A stretch of 7,196 bases of DNA from CAYVVD01 sp964454975 (GCA_964454975.1 CAYVVD010000043.1:1-7196), one strand, 5' to 3'; shown: positions 1 to 6,242, counted from the stretch's first letter. A program made the numbers and translations. The notes: generated from the letters alone by a model not told the origin.

Positions 1-1
1 G

Positions 2-913
2 GAGCGGACTACCACGACCATGCGTAACCTGGACAACTATAAAAATGTGGCCTCCTGTCATACATATATCGATGAAAAAGCAGTTTCCATTCCTTTCCTG
101 AACTGGGACAATATTGGGCCTGCCGGATCCATTAATTCCAGCGCACATGATATGACGCAATGGCTTTTCCTGCAACTTAACAATGGTAAACTCGATGGAA
201 AAGTTTATTTCTCAGAAGAAGCTACTGCTGAGATGCGTAAACCCCAAACCATACTTGACATCAGCAAGGGTGCACAAAGCCTCTGGCCAAGTACCTTTTT
301 TAAGGCATACGCGTTGGGATGGAGCCTCTATAACTATAAAGGCACAAAAGTGATCAGCCACAGCGGCGGTTACGACGGTATGATCTCTTACACTGCATTT
401 TTACCGGAAGAAGAGCTGGGTTTTGTGATTCTCACCAATTCCAACACCATGTTGTTTTATCCTATGGCTTTTAAAATCATGGATAAATTCCTGGGAGGAG
501 AGCAAACCGAGTGGAGTGAACTATTCCTTTCCATCGATAAGTCCAATAAAGAGTATTCTGCCAGGGAAAGAAAAGAACTTGAAGAGGCCCGCATAGAAAA
601 TACCTCCCCTACCCTGGCCCTGGTGAAATATACAGGCATCTATGAAGGACAGATGTATGGTCAGGTTGAAATCGTGTTAAAAAAAGATCAGCTCCATCTG
701 ACATTATTACCGGCACCGCTTTTCACTGCAACATTAACCCATTGGCATTACGATACATTTGAAGTTGTATTCGATAACTTCCCCTCCCTTCCCCCGGGAA
801 CAGTGCGTTTTACAGTTGATGAGAATGCCGAAGCTAAAAGACTGTTTATCGATGTTCCCAATCCGGATTTTGATTTTACAGAACTTGAATTGTATAAAAT
901 TAAAAGCGAATAA
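2..913 (+). CDS. Serine beta-lactamase-like hydrolase with DUF3471-like C-terminal domain (5' partial)
   Basis: This is the C-terminal part of a class C beta-lactamase/penicillin-binding-protein-fold serine hydrolase. The reading frame is open from base 2, so the ATG at base 20 is probably internal and the gene continues upstream. The visible 303 residues start with a Thr-rich stretch, then a segment around IGPAGSINSSAHDM (residues ~38-51) typical of this family after the active-site half. ISHSGGYDGM (H120 in this fragment) matches the HxG motif that replaces KTG on the last core beta-strand. The catalytic SxxK and the YxN motif must lie upstream of the window and cannot be checked. Residues ~205-300 form a beta-rich tail with YTGIYEG and ending in LELYK, like the DUF3471 domain often fused to these hydrolases. 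Substrate is unknown; peptidase or esterase activity is as likely as beta-lactam hydrolysis. The next gene starts 3 bp after the stop, suggesting co-transcription. Confidence 0.88.
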   Translation, partial: ERTTTTMRNLDNYKNVASCHTYIDEKAVSIPFLNWDNIGPAGSINSSAHDMTQWLFLQLNNGKLDGKVYFSEEATAEMRKPQTILDISKGAQSLWPSTFFKAYALGWSLYNYKGTKVISHSGGYDGMISYTAFLPEEELGFVILTNSNTMLFYPMAFKIMDKFLGGEQTEWSELFLSIDKSNKEYSARERKELEEARIENTSPTLALVKYTGIYEGQMYGQVEIVLKKDQLHLTLLPAPLFTATLTHWHYDTFEVVFDNFPSLPPGTVRFTVDENAEAKRLFIDVPNPDFDFTELELYKIKSE

Positions 914-916
914 AAC

Positions 917-1423
917 ATGGATATCTTATGGATCATAGTGGGTTTAGTAGTATTGGCAGTAGGCATCATAGGATGTGTGTTGCCCGTTATTCCGGGACCA
1001 ACCGTTGCCTGGGTATCGCTGTTGATATTGCAACTTAAGAAAGATCCGCCATTTTCAGCAAAGATGATCATCATACTGGGAGTGGTCATGGCTGTGGTAA
1101 CGGCACTGGATTATATTGTGCCTATTATTGGCACCAAAAAATTCGGGGGCAGTAAAACAGGTATACGGGGAAGCACCATCGGGTTGATTCTGGCTGTGAT
1201 CGTATTGCCAATTATGGGCATTACCATGGGGCCTTTCGGATTGTTCGGTCTGATACTAGGACCCTTCCTGGGAGCCTACATAGGTGAAAGCATGGCCGGA
1301 AAAGACAGCAAAGAAGCGATGCGCGCATCCATAGGCTCTTTTATTGGTTTTATTTCCGGCGTGGTAATGAAGTTGGTATACGGAGGTGTGGTAGCCTTTT
1401 ACTTTTTTGCCAATGCCTTTTAG
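917..1423 (+). CDS. DUF456 family integral membrane protein
   Basis: A 168-residue, very hydrophobic and glycine-rich protein that matches the DUF456 family in length and motifs. Visible family-like motifs are GCVLPVIPGP (residues 19-28, in the first membrane segment), KKFGGSKTGIRG (~74-85, a basic/glycine loop) and GPFLGAYIGE (~115-124). Hydrophobic stretches at about 3-25, 50-71, 86-122 and 138-166 suggest four or five membrane passes in the inner membrane, with glycine-zipper-like packing. The biochemical function of DUF456 proteins is not established, so none is assigned. The ATG lies 3 bp after the stop of the hydrolase gene, so both are probably translated from one mRNA. No clear terminator follows. 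The sequence beyond the stop becomes markedly A/T-rich. Confidence 0.9.
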   Translation: MDILWIIVGLVVLAVGIIGCVLPVIPGPTVAWVSLLILQLKKDPPFSAKMIIILGVVMAVVTALDYIVPIIGTKKFGGSKTGIRGSTIGLILAVIVLPIMGITMGPFGLFGLILGPFLGAYIGESMAGKDSKEAMRASIGSFIGFISGVVMKLVYGGVVAFYFFANAF

Positions 1424-1448
1424 CGCTTGTTGTTATAGCTGTTAGCTT

Positions 1449-1463
1449 TTAATTATCAATTAA
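1449..1463. repeat. A/T-only inverted repeat in the intergenic region before the AraC gene
   Basis: TTAATT and AATTAA flank a 3-base centre (ATC), giving perfect 6-bp arms 26 bp after the DUF456 stop. It could be a regulator binding site or a weak transcript end, but A/T-rich DNA produces such palindromes easily. I saw no convincing Bacteroidota promoter (TTTG / TAnnTTTG) in 1424-1575. Confidence 0.2.
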
Positions 1464-1575
1464 TTATTAAATTTACATTGATCTTGGAGGATTTATAGAA
1501 GAACTGCCATTGTAATAGTATGGTAAGACTGCGTTTTAAACAACTTTCACTATTCACAATAATGAACTTAAAAAA

Positions 1576-2577
1576 ATGACAGTAAAAATAGATAACAATA
1601 ATGCTGAGGGAATTCACAAGGCATTAAATCTAATATTAAAAACAAAATATAGTATAATAGGGTACGAACACCTGAGTGTTTTTCCGAAGAAAATAGGCAA
1701 TCTTACCCTGAAAAGCTATGATTTTAATAAGGGATTCAATTTTAACATTTTATGTGGGGATATAGCTACTCTTACTCAACTTGAATTTGCAGAAGACAGT
1801 AACAACTACCTCAGGTTCTTCTTTATTAAAAGAGGGGAATTAATACACACCGTATCATCGAGCATACGATATCGTTTAACAGATAATTTTTCGTGTATGG
1901 TAGCAGCCAAAAGTGAAACAAATCAGCTATTTACTTTCCCTGTTCAGAATAATATCGAAATACTTTTTTTACAAATAGAAACCAAAAGATTTTCAATTGA
2001 TCTGAAATCAGATTTTTTTAGCCTGTCGAAAGAAATAGGTGATGTTTTAATGAACGAACAAATGGAGAGCCCTTTTATTTACCAGAGCAATTATTCTTTA
2101 AGCATTTCCGATACCATAAACGAAATTACAGAAACCCCAAAGGAAGGCATTGTTAAACGTTTTTTCTTAGAATCGAAGGCACTGGAACTTTTATGGCAGC
2201 AAACAGAGCTGTACAGACAGGAACTAAAACTTGGTTACAATCAAAAACTGTTGAGAAAGCCTGATATTTCGCTAATAAAAAAAGCTAAAGACTATATACA
2301 CACCAACCTTGATATAAAACTAACACTCTCATCTGTTGCAAGAGCAATAGGAACAAATGAAACAAAGCTAAAAACCGGGTTTAAAATATTATACGGCAAA
2401 ACATTTTCCGAAATTCTTAGATCTGAGAGACTATACAAAGCAAAAACTTTGCTTAAAGAAGGCCAAATGAGTATCAAAGAAATAGGTAATACCTGCGGAT
2501 ACAAAAGCACTTCAATGTTCAGTGTAAGATTTAAAGAACGATTTGGAGATACGCCTGGTAAATATTTGAATTCTTAA
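1576..2577 (+). CDS. AraC-family transcriptional regulator (PchR-like subgroup)
   Basis: A 333-residue DNA-binding regulator. The C-terminal ~100 residues carry the two helix-turn-helix units of the AraC/XylS family: HTH1 at about 249-270 (LTLSSVARAIGTNETKLKTGF) and HTH2 at about 298-320 (MSIKEIGNTCGYKSTSMFSVR), followed by the family signature RFKERFGDTPGKYL. The segment LLRKPDISLIKKAKDYI before HTH1 and the KLKTGFK variant of the first HTH resemble PchR-type regulators, which in several bacteria sense siderophores and control TonB-dependent receptors. The N-terminal ~220 residues are a divergent putative effector-binding domain whose ligand cannot be read from the sequence. There is no Shine-Dalgarno, only an A-run before the ATG. 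The 194-bp gap to the next same-strand gene suggests it regulates the downstream envelope cassette, but this is inferred from position alone. Confidence 0.93.
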   Translation: MTVKIDNNNAEGIHKALNLILKTKYSIIGYEHLSVFPKKIGNLTLKSYDFNKGFNFNILCGDIATLTQLEFAEDSNNYLRFFFIKRGELIHTVSSSIRYRLTDNFSCMVAAKSETNQLFTFPVQNNIEILFLQIETKRFSIDLKSDFFSLSKEIGDVLMNEQMESPFIYQSNYSLSISDTINEITETPKEGIVKRFFLESKALELLWQQTELYRQELKLGYNQKLLRKPDISLIKKAKDYIHTNLDIKLTLSSVARAIGTNETKLKTGFKILYGKTFSEILRSERLYKAKTLLKEGQMSIKEIGNTCGYKSTSMFSVRFKERFGDTPGKYLNS

Positions 2578-2704
2578 GAGGGCTTTTTTGCATCTCGATT
2601 AGGTGTAATTTATTGATAAAGAATAAATCAAACCATATTTGACTTACTTTTATAGACTAAATTATTTAGTGTTGAATGATTATCAATTTCTAAAAGCTGG
2701 GATA

Positions 2705-2752
2705 TAAAATCCAAAGGGCTCGCTAAAACCAAAAGCCTAACGAGTAAAAATA
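2705..2752 (+). promoter_or_regulatory. Leader element copy 1, upstream of the exported barrel-like protein
   Basis: Just before the gene at 2772 lies a segment closely related to one before the gene at 5341. Shared parts are ATAAA, then GGGC (2716-2719), then CC followed by AAAAGCCT (2731-2738), then A/T-A-C/T-GAGTA (to 2746) and a run of A. AAAAGCCT begins 41 bp before the ATG here and 39 bp before it in the other copy. GGC and GCC can pair to a short stem, and here CTCGCTA/TAACGAG adds a near-perfect inverted repeat (2720-2744, one mismatch). It may be an RNA leader or a protein-binding site; neither can be distinguished by eye. Confidence 0.4.
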
Positions 2753-2771
2753 GTCAATAAAGTTTAAATAA

Positions 2772-3941
2772 ATGATAAGAATTTTCACTTTAGCAGTAAT
2801 TCATTTTCTGTTCTGCTTCTGCTTGCACGCACAGGAAAGAATTGTAAAAATTGATTTTGAATCAGGATCTTTTTTTAACAATCCCAGAATCCCATACGAT
2901 CAAGCATTTGTGATAATGGGAGAAACCGAAAGGGACATCGAGTTTGTGAAAGTAAATATTTCATATGAAGGGAAAAATTATGTTATACATTCTTTTGTAT
3001 GGAATCGTTGCGAAAACAACAGTTCCCAAGCTTTTAACATTGTTGTTCCAGCTATTTTAAGATATAACACAAAGTATGACTTTGAAATAATTACCTATAA
3101 GATGTTGTCAAAAACTCAAAAAAAAGATCTGCTTAAAAAAACGGAGAATCGCATTCGTTTTCTATTATTGAACAACATCTATTATGACGGAAAAAATGTT
3201 GTAGTAAAAAAGCCCAAAGATGTTTTTAAAAAAATTGATCAACTTATCAGCGAGTCATTCAAGTATTATGAATCAAAGAATTTAATCCCATTACAGGCTC
3301 CTTCAGCTATGGTACTGGAAGAATTAAAGAAACAAAGCGACTTCAGGTTCAGCAGGTTTTTCAAAAGAACAGACCGTATAGAAAAAGATAGCATAGCGAA
3401 TATATTAATTTTTGAAAAGGTGGAACATCTTGTCAACATGATTAGTTCCGAAATTGCGCCGTTTATAAACACCCAACTGGTGCAACATTACAGACAGGCA
3501 AACATCACATCTGTAGAAACAGATAAAGAACCTTTTACTTTGCCAGTAAATATTGGCATGTATGTTTGGGACAAAACGCTGAACATAAATAACACCTCCA
3601 CACATAATATTGATTTCACTCCCGCAGTAGGTATAACCATTCCATTTAGCAACAAAAGCAAGTTTACTTCAAGAAAAAATATGTTTGATTCTTTTGGATG
3701 GTCTACCGGAGTATTATTAAAACCTGTTGTTGATGCTAATAATACTCAATTCGTAACTCCAGGTGTAAATCTTCCAATATATACCGGACTTGGATTCCGT
3801 GTATTTAAAGTGTTACGGTTCAACGCAGGGGGGCTTATTATTGGAGAAAAAGGAAATCAGGGTTTTGATAATTTATCTGTAATACCAACTGCCGGATTGG
3901 CTTTAGAACTTAATTTATGGATGGGAATAAAAAAATATTAG
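2772..3941 (+). CDS. Exported protein with putative C-terminal outer-membrane beta-barrel, function unknown
   Basis: I do not recognise a named family for this 389-residue protein. It starts with a signal peptide (MIRIFTLAVIHFLF... with predicted cleavage after A20, before QERIV), so it is exported. Three parts can be seen. Residues ~25-115 are beta-rich, with RYNTKYDFEIITYK resembling the last strands of an Ig/fibronectin-like fold. Residues ~120-245 are mostly helical and charged, including KKPKDVFKKIDQLISESF. Residues ~253-389 show alternating hydrophobic/polar strands separated by turns (LPVNIGMYVW, FTPAVGITIPF, FGWSTGVLLKP, IYTGLGFRVF, FNAGGLIIG, TAGLALELNLWMG), which looks like a small outer-membrane barrel ending in an aromatic residue (Tyr). 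The 3' end overlaps the next gene by 25 bp in another frame, implying tight translational coupling with the peptidoglycan-binding lipoprotein. The barrel and localisation are inferred. Confidence 0.85.
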   Translation: MIRIFTLAVIHFLFCFCLHAQERIVKIDFESGSFFNNPRIPYDQAFVIMGETERDIEFVKVNISYEGKNYVIHSFVWNRCENNSSQAFNIVVPAILRYNTKYDFEIITYKMLSKTQKKDLLKKTENRIRFLLLNNIYYDGKNVVVKKPKDVFKKIDQLISESFKYYESKNLIPLQAPSAMVLEELKKQSDFRFSRFFKRTDRIEKDSIANILIFEKVEHLVNMISSEIAPFINTQLVQHYRQANITSVETDKEPFTLPVNIGMYVWDKTLNINNTSTHNIDFTPAVGITIPFSNKSKFTSRKNMFDSFGWSTGVLLKPVVDANNTQFVTPGVNLPIYTGLGFRVFKVLRFNAGGLIIGEKGNQGFDNLSVIPTAGLALELNLWMGIKKY

Positions 3942-5275
3942 GGATTATTTTTACAGGTGTAATTGCACTTGCTATAACTGCTTGCAAAGTTCAAACACCA
4001 AAATACGTAGGCTTATATCTTGACAATTTAATTCTAGCCAATGATACTGCTACTTATCCCGGTGAAAATTCATTGAATATGGCAGATAAAATCGCTGTCA
4101 TTAAGACAGAGCCGCAAGATGATTTACGCCCGATTGAAGAAATAGCTAAATTATCTTCTGACAGTGCCTACCAGTCACAGGTTAAAGAAATGCTTACTGC
4201 TATTACCGACACCATTCAGTCATTGCGTAATCAGGTTAATGAGTTTAAAAAACACGCTGTTCATAAAGCAGATACAGTTCAAGTTACAAAGGATATCGTA
4301 ACCCAATTCAGTGGAGACAGTATCCAAACAGATTATGATACAAACTGCTTGCTGCAGGCTAAAAATGACACGATTCTGTCATTGCGCAATCAGGTTAATG
4401 AGTTTAAAAAACACGCTGTTCATAAAGCAGATACTGTTTATGTTACAAGAGAAGCAGCAGCACCAGTTGCGGAAAACCAGCAAACCGACCATCTGACCCA
4501 GCAGCTTATTATGGCTAAAGATGACCAAATTCAAATGTTGCAGAATCAGCTGAACAAAATGCAAGCTGTAGCGACCAAAACATCCCAACAAACTCAAATG
4601 ACCAGAGAGCCGGCGCAAATTCAGACCATGAATACTCAGCAAAAAGATTCTATGACCATCCAGCTGTTCCATGCCCAAAACGATACAATAAAACTATTGA
4701 GAAGCCAACTGCTGAACCTACAACGGCAACCTCATAAAAGAGACACTGTATACATAGAAAAAGAGAACAAAGAGCAACAACCCGAAAAAGAGTTTGTTGA
4801 TAAACAGATTGCAACAGATTTTCAGTCGTTACAGGACACTATACGTTTGCTTAAAACGCGTATACTGAGCCTTGAACGACCAACTTTACCAGCAATAATG
4901 GATACTTTAACTCCTGCCGGGCAGGATGAAAAAGAAGCTCCTAATACTGAGATAACAGATACCACCAGCCTTGTGGTATATTACGAACTGGGAGAAATCA
5001 AACCTCTCGAAGAAGAAAATGTTTTGCAGCAAATAAAAGAACTGTGTAGAAATAAAAACGTGATGAAAATAACGCTTTCGGGGCATACAGATATTACAGG
5101 TAGTCAGAAACTTAACAAAGAAATCACATACAGGCGATTAAACTTTTTATCAGATAAAATTACTCCATGGGTACCAAAACATAAAGTTTATTTTCAAAAT
5201 TTTGGAGATGCTTTTGCTTCGGATTTCCTGATAAATGATGAACGCAGAATTGAAATAAGAATATACACACAATAG
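3917..5275 (+). CDS. OmpA-type peptidoglycan-binding lipoprotein with five ~52-residue coiled-coil repeats
   Basis: A 452-residue lipoprotein. The signal sequence ends in a lipobox ITAC with acylated C23. From residue 98 to about 320 the protein is built of five units that each start with D(T/Q)I..L(R/Q/K)...: D98, D151, D203, D256 and D307, a spacing of 51-53 residues. Three units also contain DTV(Y/Q)(V/I) about 20 residues in. The high Q/K/N/E content with heptad-like hydrophobics indicates a long coiled coil. The C-terminal ~100 residues are an OmpA-like domain with SGHTDITGSQKLN, then YRR, and the closing NDERRIEIRI. D392 and R407 are 15 residues apart, as are the diaminopimelate-contacting Asp and Arg of characterised OmpA domains, so peptidoglycan binding is likely. 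The strand regions before GHTD are weaker than in typical members. It overlaps the preceding gene by 25 bp. Its likely role is an outer-membrane lipoprotein reaching the cell wall. Confidence 0.9.
   Translation: MDGNKKILGIIFTGVIALAITACKVQTPKYVGLYLDNLILANDTATYPGENSLNMADKIAVIKTEPQDDLRPIEEIAKLSSDSAYQSQVKEMLTAITDTIQSLRNQVNEFKKHAVHKADTVQVTKDIVTQFSGDSIQTDYDTNCLLQAKNDTILSLRNQVNEFKKHAVHKADTVYVTREAAAPVAENQQTDHLTQQLIMAKDDQIQMLQNQLNKMQAVATKTSQQTQMTREPAQIQTMNTQQKDSMTIQLFHAQNDTIKLLRSQLLNLQRQPHKRDTVYIEKENKEQQPEKEFVDKQIATDFQSLQDTIRLLKTRILSLERPTLPAIMDTLTPAGQDEKEAPNTEITDTTSLVVYYELGEIKPLEEENVLQQIKELCRNKNVMKITLSGHTDITGSQKLNKEITYRRLNFLSDKITPWVPKHKVYFQNFGDAFASDFLINDERRIEIRIYTQ
4208..4289 (+). repeat. Direct repeat, first copy (coiled-coil unit 1)
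   Basis: This 82-bp segment recurs at 4367-4448 with six mismatches by eye. Within it, 57 bp (4219-4275) differ at a single base (T4228 versus C4387). The offset is 159 bp, or 53 codons, so the repeat is in frame and encodes DTI.SLRNQVNEFKKHA twice. Confidence 0.9.
4367..4448 (+). repeat. Direct repeat, second copy (coiled-coil unit 2)
   Basis: Second copy of the 82-bp in-frame repeat at 4208-4289. Units 3 to 5 of the same protein keep only the amino-acid pattern and not the DNA identity, so units 1 and 2 were duplicated or homogenised more recently. Confidence 0.9.
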
Positions 5276-5280
5276 GACAA

Positions 5281-5323
5281 TAAATTTTAGGGCGGAATCC
5301 GAAAAGCCTTATGAGTAGGAAAT
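5281..5323 (+). promoter_or_regulatory. Leader element copy 2, upstream of the small lipoprotein
   Basis: Related to the segment before the gene at 2772. It contains ATAAA, AGGGC (5289-5293), CCG, AAAAGCCT (5302-5309), TATGAGTA (5310-5317) and GGAAATA. The AGGGC/GCCT parts could pair around a short loop. The whole element sits between the OmpA-type lipoprotein stop (5275) and the next ATG (5341), so it may give the third cassette gene its own control. Confidence 0.4.
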
Positions 5324-5340
5324 AAATTAATATAAAAAAT

Positions 5341-5742
5341 ATGAAAACAATTAAATCTTTATTACTAATTGGAGCTGTTGCATTTCTATCTTCATGTGCA
5401 TCAATAGCAAAATTTCCTGTTTCATCCGTTACTCCTGCAGCAAAAATTACGGCACAAATGAAACAAGATAAAAACAATAATAATGTTGTTGAGGTTATTG
5501 CAAAAAACTTGGCAGCAGCTGAGAGATTAACACCACCCAAAAGCACCTACGTTGTATGGATTTTAACTGACAATGGTAAGGTTAATAATGTAGGGCAACT
5601 TGTAAGCGAAAATTCAGGAAAAGCATCTTTATCAATTACAACATCTTTTATTGTAAAAGAGATATTTATTACAGCCGAAGACCAGGGAAACCTGACTTAT
5701 CCTAGCGGAATTGAAATTTCACGGACTAATTTTAATAAATAA
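5341..5742 (+). CDS. Small lipoprotein with RskA C-terminal-like domain
   Basis: A 133-residue lipoprotein with a short signal sequence and lipobox LSSC (acylated C19). The mature part begins with a polar linker rich in K, D and N (residues ~40-50). Residues ~58-128 resemble the extracytoplasmic C-terminal domain of anti-sigma-K factors (RskA): LTPPKSTYVVWILTDNGK corresponds to the 'xxYQLWLIxDG' strand pair, VGQLVSENSGKASLSI to the next hairpin, and IFITAEDQGNLTYPSGIEI to the 'VTLEPAGGSxxPTGPI' end. Unlike real RskA it has no cytoplasmic sigma-binding part or membrane helix, so it cannot itself be an anti-sigma factor of that type; the domain probably serves as a lipid-anchored binding module. 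The resemblance is by eye and moderate. It lies 65 bp downstream of the OmpA-type lipoprotein, behind the second copy of the shared leader element, and is probably part of the same envelope cassette. Confidence 0.85.
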   Translation: MKTIKSLLLIGAVAFLSSCASIAKFPVSSVTPAAKITAQMKQDKNNNNVVEVIAKNLAAAERLTPPKSTYVVWILTDNGKVNNVGQLVSENSGKASLSITTSFIVKEIFITAEDQGNLTYPSGIEISRTNFNK

Positions 5743-5753
5743 GAAAGTAGAAA

Positions 5754-5771
5754 GCTAATTGATTAATTAGC
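5754..5771 (+). terminator. Perfect 7-bp hairpin after the small lipoprotein gene
   Basis: GCTAATT and AATTAGC flank a 4-base loop (GATT), starting 12 bp after the stop at 5742. The arms are perfect, but only two base pairs are G-C and no T-run follows, so it is at best a weak terminator or an mRNA 3'-end stabiliser. Its position at the end of the cassette is the main argument. Confidence 0.35.
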
Positions 5772-5963
5772 CCTGTATCATTTGACATCAATGAGATTGA
5801 CTCACTTGATATTCATGGTTTGGAAATTGTTCTCCAATTAATTCCTTCCGACACGAAAGATAAAATTCACTGAAGCATGTATGCAAAATCGTTGCCGGCA
5901 TTGGCCTCACAGTTGTTGAAAGACAGAAGAAGTTACAAAGACGATTCTAACATTATTCATTAA
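5772..5963 (+). other. Non-coding or decayed stretch with two short open fragments
   Basis: No intact gene is seen here. One frame without a start codon is open for about 38 codons to a stop at 5871-5873 and contains SFDINEIDSLDIHGLEIVL, which looks protein-like but matches nothing I know. A second short frame, ATG at 5877 to the stop at 5961-5963 (28 codons), contains SLPALASQLLKDRR. Its LASQ is faintly like the start of transketolase N-subunits, and it lies directly before the transketolase relic, but this is too short to claim. The stretch probably consists of gene debris. Confidence 0.35.
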
Positions 5964-6167
5964 GGACTTAGTGTGGCAGTTGGTATGGCATTGAGTGCTA
6001 ATATGGATCAGAAAGACTGTTGTGTTTACTGTATCCATGGCGACGGAGAATTGCAGGAAGGTATCAGATACCGGATCGCTTTGGAGAGTCGGGAGCCCCC
6101 AAAAAAATTAATGGCGAAGTATCGGATGGATGCCGATGCCATTGTGGAAGCAGTGAAAAGTTTTTGA
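5964..6167 (+). pseudogene. Relic of a split transketolase: N-subunit fragment joined to C-subunit terminus
   Basis: Bases 5964-6062 encode GLSVAVGMALSANMD and CIHGDGELQEG. The latter is the thiamine-diphosphate/metal-binding GDGELQEG motif of the transketolase N-terminal subunit. From 6062 the sequence jumps, in another frame, to PDRFGESGAPKK, and then, after a frame change at an A7 run (6101-6107), to LMAKYRMDADAIVEAVKSF and a stop at 6165-6167. These last parts are the C-terminus of the separate C-terminal transketolase subunit. Most of the N-subunit after GDGELQEG and nearly all of the C-subunit are missing. The fragment is preceded by a stop (5961-5963). A 64-residue chimeric frame stays open from GTG 5973, but it lacks almost all catalytic residues and cannot be an active transketolase. 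A former tktN-tktC pair with an internal deletion is the simplest origin. Confidence 0.85.
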
Positions 6168-6172
6168 AAAAA

Positions 6173-6232
6173 ATGATGAACCGGCCAAAATGTTGCCTGT
6201 GCTCTATTTATTGTCTACTTTTATGCACTTAA
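6173..6232 (+). CDS. Possible cysteine-rich leader peptide (19 residues)
   Basis: ATG 6173 (or ATG 6176) to TAA 6230-6232 encodes MMNRPKCCLCSIYCLLLCT, with five cysteines in 19 residues and a hydrophobic tail. The stop lies 10 bp before the start codon of the membrane-anchored gene that precedes the TonB-dependent receptor. Short Cys-rich upstream ORFs controlling TonB-dependent transporters are known in Bordetella (CruR, copper-responsive), but there is no sequence relation beyond clustered cysteines. It may equally be a chance frame in the debris after the transketolase relic. No ribosome-binding site is obvious apart from the A-run before the ATG. Confidence 0.2.
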   Translation: MMNRPKCCLCSIYCLLLCT

Positions 6233-6242
6233 GTAAGAATTT

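Noticed and set aside
748..1089. A 113-codon open frame on the minus strand
   Set aside because: It lies antisense across the 3' end of the hydrolase gene and the DUF456 gene, both of which have clear family motifs; its own translation shows no family-like pattern.
2578..2610. An intrinsic terminator after the AraC gene, suggested by the T-run at 2584-2589
   Set aside because: No stable hairpin precedes the T-run; the complementary bases would leave a loop that is too small.
2638..2670. A possible Bacteroidota promoter (TTTG at 2638-2641 with A/T-rich -7 candidates near 2658-2670)
   Set aside because: The -7 candidates match TAnnTTTG only partly and the spacing fits poorly; such matches are expected by chance in this A/T-rich region.
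2705..2752. A c-di-GMP-I riboswitch, because of the AAAGCC segment
   Set aside because: Only a few bases recall the 3' half of that riboswitch; the conserved 5' half and tetraloop/receptor parts are absent in both copies of the element.
4379..4678. A 99-codon minus-strand frame inside the coiled-coil gene
   Set aside because: It is a shadow of the repeat region of the lipoprotein gene, with no start signals and no recognisable motifs.
5160..5546. A 128-codon minus-strand frame with hydrophobic segments
   Set aside because: It is antisense to the OmpA domain end and the small lipoprotein, whose lipobox and domain motifs are convincing; the hydrophobicity comes from the complement of the A/T-rich strand.
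5973..6167. A real 64-residue protein starting at GTG 5973
   Set aside because: Its translation is a fusion of two distant transketolase pieces with an out-of-frame part between them, so it is better read as a pseudogene.
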